A stretch of 6,606 bases of DNA, from contig JASKJZ010000145.1 of the NCBI GenBank assembly GCA_030154385.1, positions 1 to 6,606 of the forward strand, read 5' to 3'. The stretch is from Clostridiales bacterium (GTDB lineage: Bacteria > Bacillota_A > Clostridia > Lachnospirales > Lachnospiraceae). This document shows, piece by piece, positions 6,282-6,606 of this stretch. The notes beneath the pieces are model-generated. The model did not search any database and was not told the DNA's origin. It saw only the letters and a list, made by a program, of their open reading frames with translations. The first letter of the stretch is position 1, and every line of letters begins with the position of its first letter. A program made the translations under genes and the position numbers.

Positions 6282-6606
6282 CTATTCCTGTACGTTACGT
6301 TTTAAAAGTCCAAGCATAAGTGCTCCTACGATTGTTCCAATCACTAATGCTACTAAATACATTACAGCATTTCCTACCACTGGGAATACAAAAATTCCAC
6401 CATGAGGTGCCATCAGAGTACAATTAAAGGCCATAGAAAGCCCACCAGCTACCGCTGAACCTACGATTAAGGAAGGAAGTACACGAAGTGGATCTGCTGC
6501 CGCAAACGGAATCGCTCCTTCCGAAATAAAGGAGAGTCCCATAACAAAGTTAACCGGTCCTGATTTTCTCTCTTCCGTTGTGAATTTGTTCTTAAATAAA
6601 ATGGTA
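6282..6606 (-). CDS. fruA: PTS fructose-type permease EIIC, C-terminal end only (window edge)
   Basis: The frame stays open from the window edge to TAG at 6284-6282, so about 107 C-terminal residues are visible; the internal ATG at 6542 is not the start. The segment carries hallmarks of the fructose-family EIIC membrane domain: a charged cytoplasmic stretch KFTTEERKSGPVNF, then GLSFISEGAIPFAAADPLRV, MAPHGGIFVFP, and two long hydrophobic stretches near the C-terminus (about GGIFVF to LGLL). It imports fructose and phosphorylates it to fructose-1-phosphate using phosphate from HPr. EIIA/EIIB domains, and the usual neighbours fruR and fruK, would lie beyond the edge. Location directly upstream of ptsH-ptsI indicates shared transcription. 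A mannose- or mannitol-type EIIC is unlikely given the motifs; a fructose-family permease for another sugar remains possible. Confidence 0.9.
   Translation of the reverse strand, partial: TILFKNKFTTEERKSGPVNFVMGLSFISEGAIPFAAADPLRVLPSLIVGSAVAGGLSMAFNCTLMAPHGGIFVFPVVGNAVMYLVALVIGTIVGALMLGLLKRNVQE

Noticed and set aside
6282..6542. Treating the 86-residue frame starting at ATG 6542 as a complete small gene
   Set aside because: The frame continues upstream to the window edge with conserved fructose EIIC sequence, so the ATG is internal.

Overview
The window looks like a chromosomal segment from a low-GC, Gram-positive anaerobe, most likely a member of the Clostridia close to Lachnospiraceae. The basis is an AT-rich sequence, strong purine-rich Shine-Dalgarno sites, Rho-independent terminators, several possible TTG starts, a fructose-PTS locus joined to ptsH-ptsI, an exported but cysteine-rich DacF-type carboxypeptidase (tolerable in an anaerobe), and a COG4799-type carboxyltransferase with the DCAGLRLQEATDAL sequence. 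The placement is by protein resemblance only. Every gene I can support is on the minus strand, so transcription runs from high to low coordinates; I found nothing convincing on the plus strand.

Layout in transcription order. (1) 6606-4336: the C-terminal end of a fructose-type EIIC permease (fruA, cut by the window edge), then ptsH (HPr) after 17 nt and ptsI (Enzyme I) after about 38 nt. These form one PTS operon in which phosphate passes from PEP to Enzyme I, HPr and the fructose permease. It closes with a strong terminator hairpin at 4270-4312. (2) 4289-3825: a small membrane protein of unknown function. Its longest possible start lies in the loop of the ptsI terminator and its stop codon lies in its own terminator. 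(3) 3714-1584: an envelope pair, a membrane-anchored M15 zinc peptidase (VanY/CwlK-like) followed after 49 nt by a secreted serine D-Ala-D-Ala carboxypeptidase (DacF/PBP5 type). Both should trim peptidoglycan stem peptides, and they are probably co-transcribed from a promoter near 3761-3789. (4) 1583-1400: an intergenic region with a promoter and overlapping inverted repeats. (5) 1399-1: an acyl-CoA carboxyltransferase subunit, nearly complete but cut at its C-terminus by the window edge.

Most of this is ordinary housekeeping and I see no evidence of an undescribed multi-gene system. The points most worth checking are an HPr with Arg where Firmicutes normally have the regulatory Ser46, the small membrane gene bracketed by two terminators that overlap its ends, and a palindrome lying in the spacer of the probable carboxyltransferase promoter.
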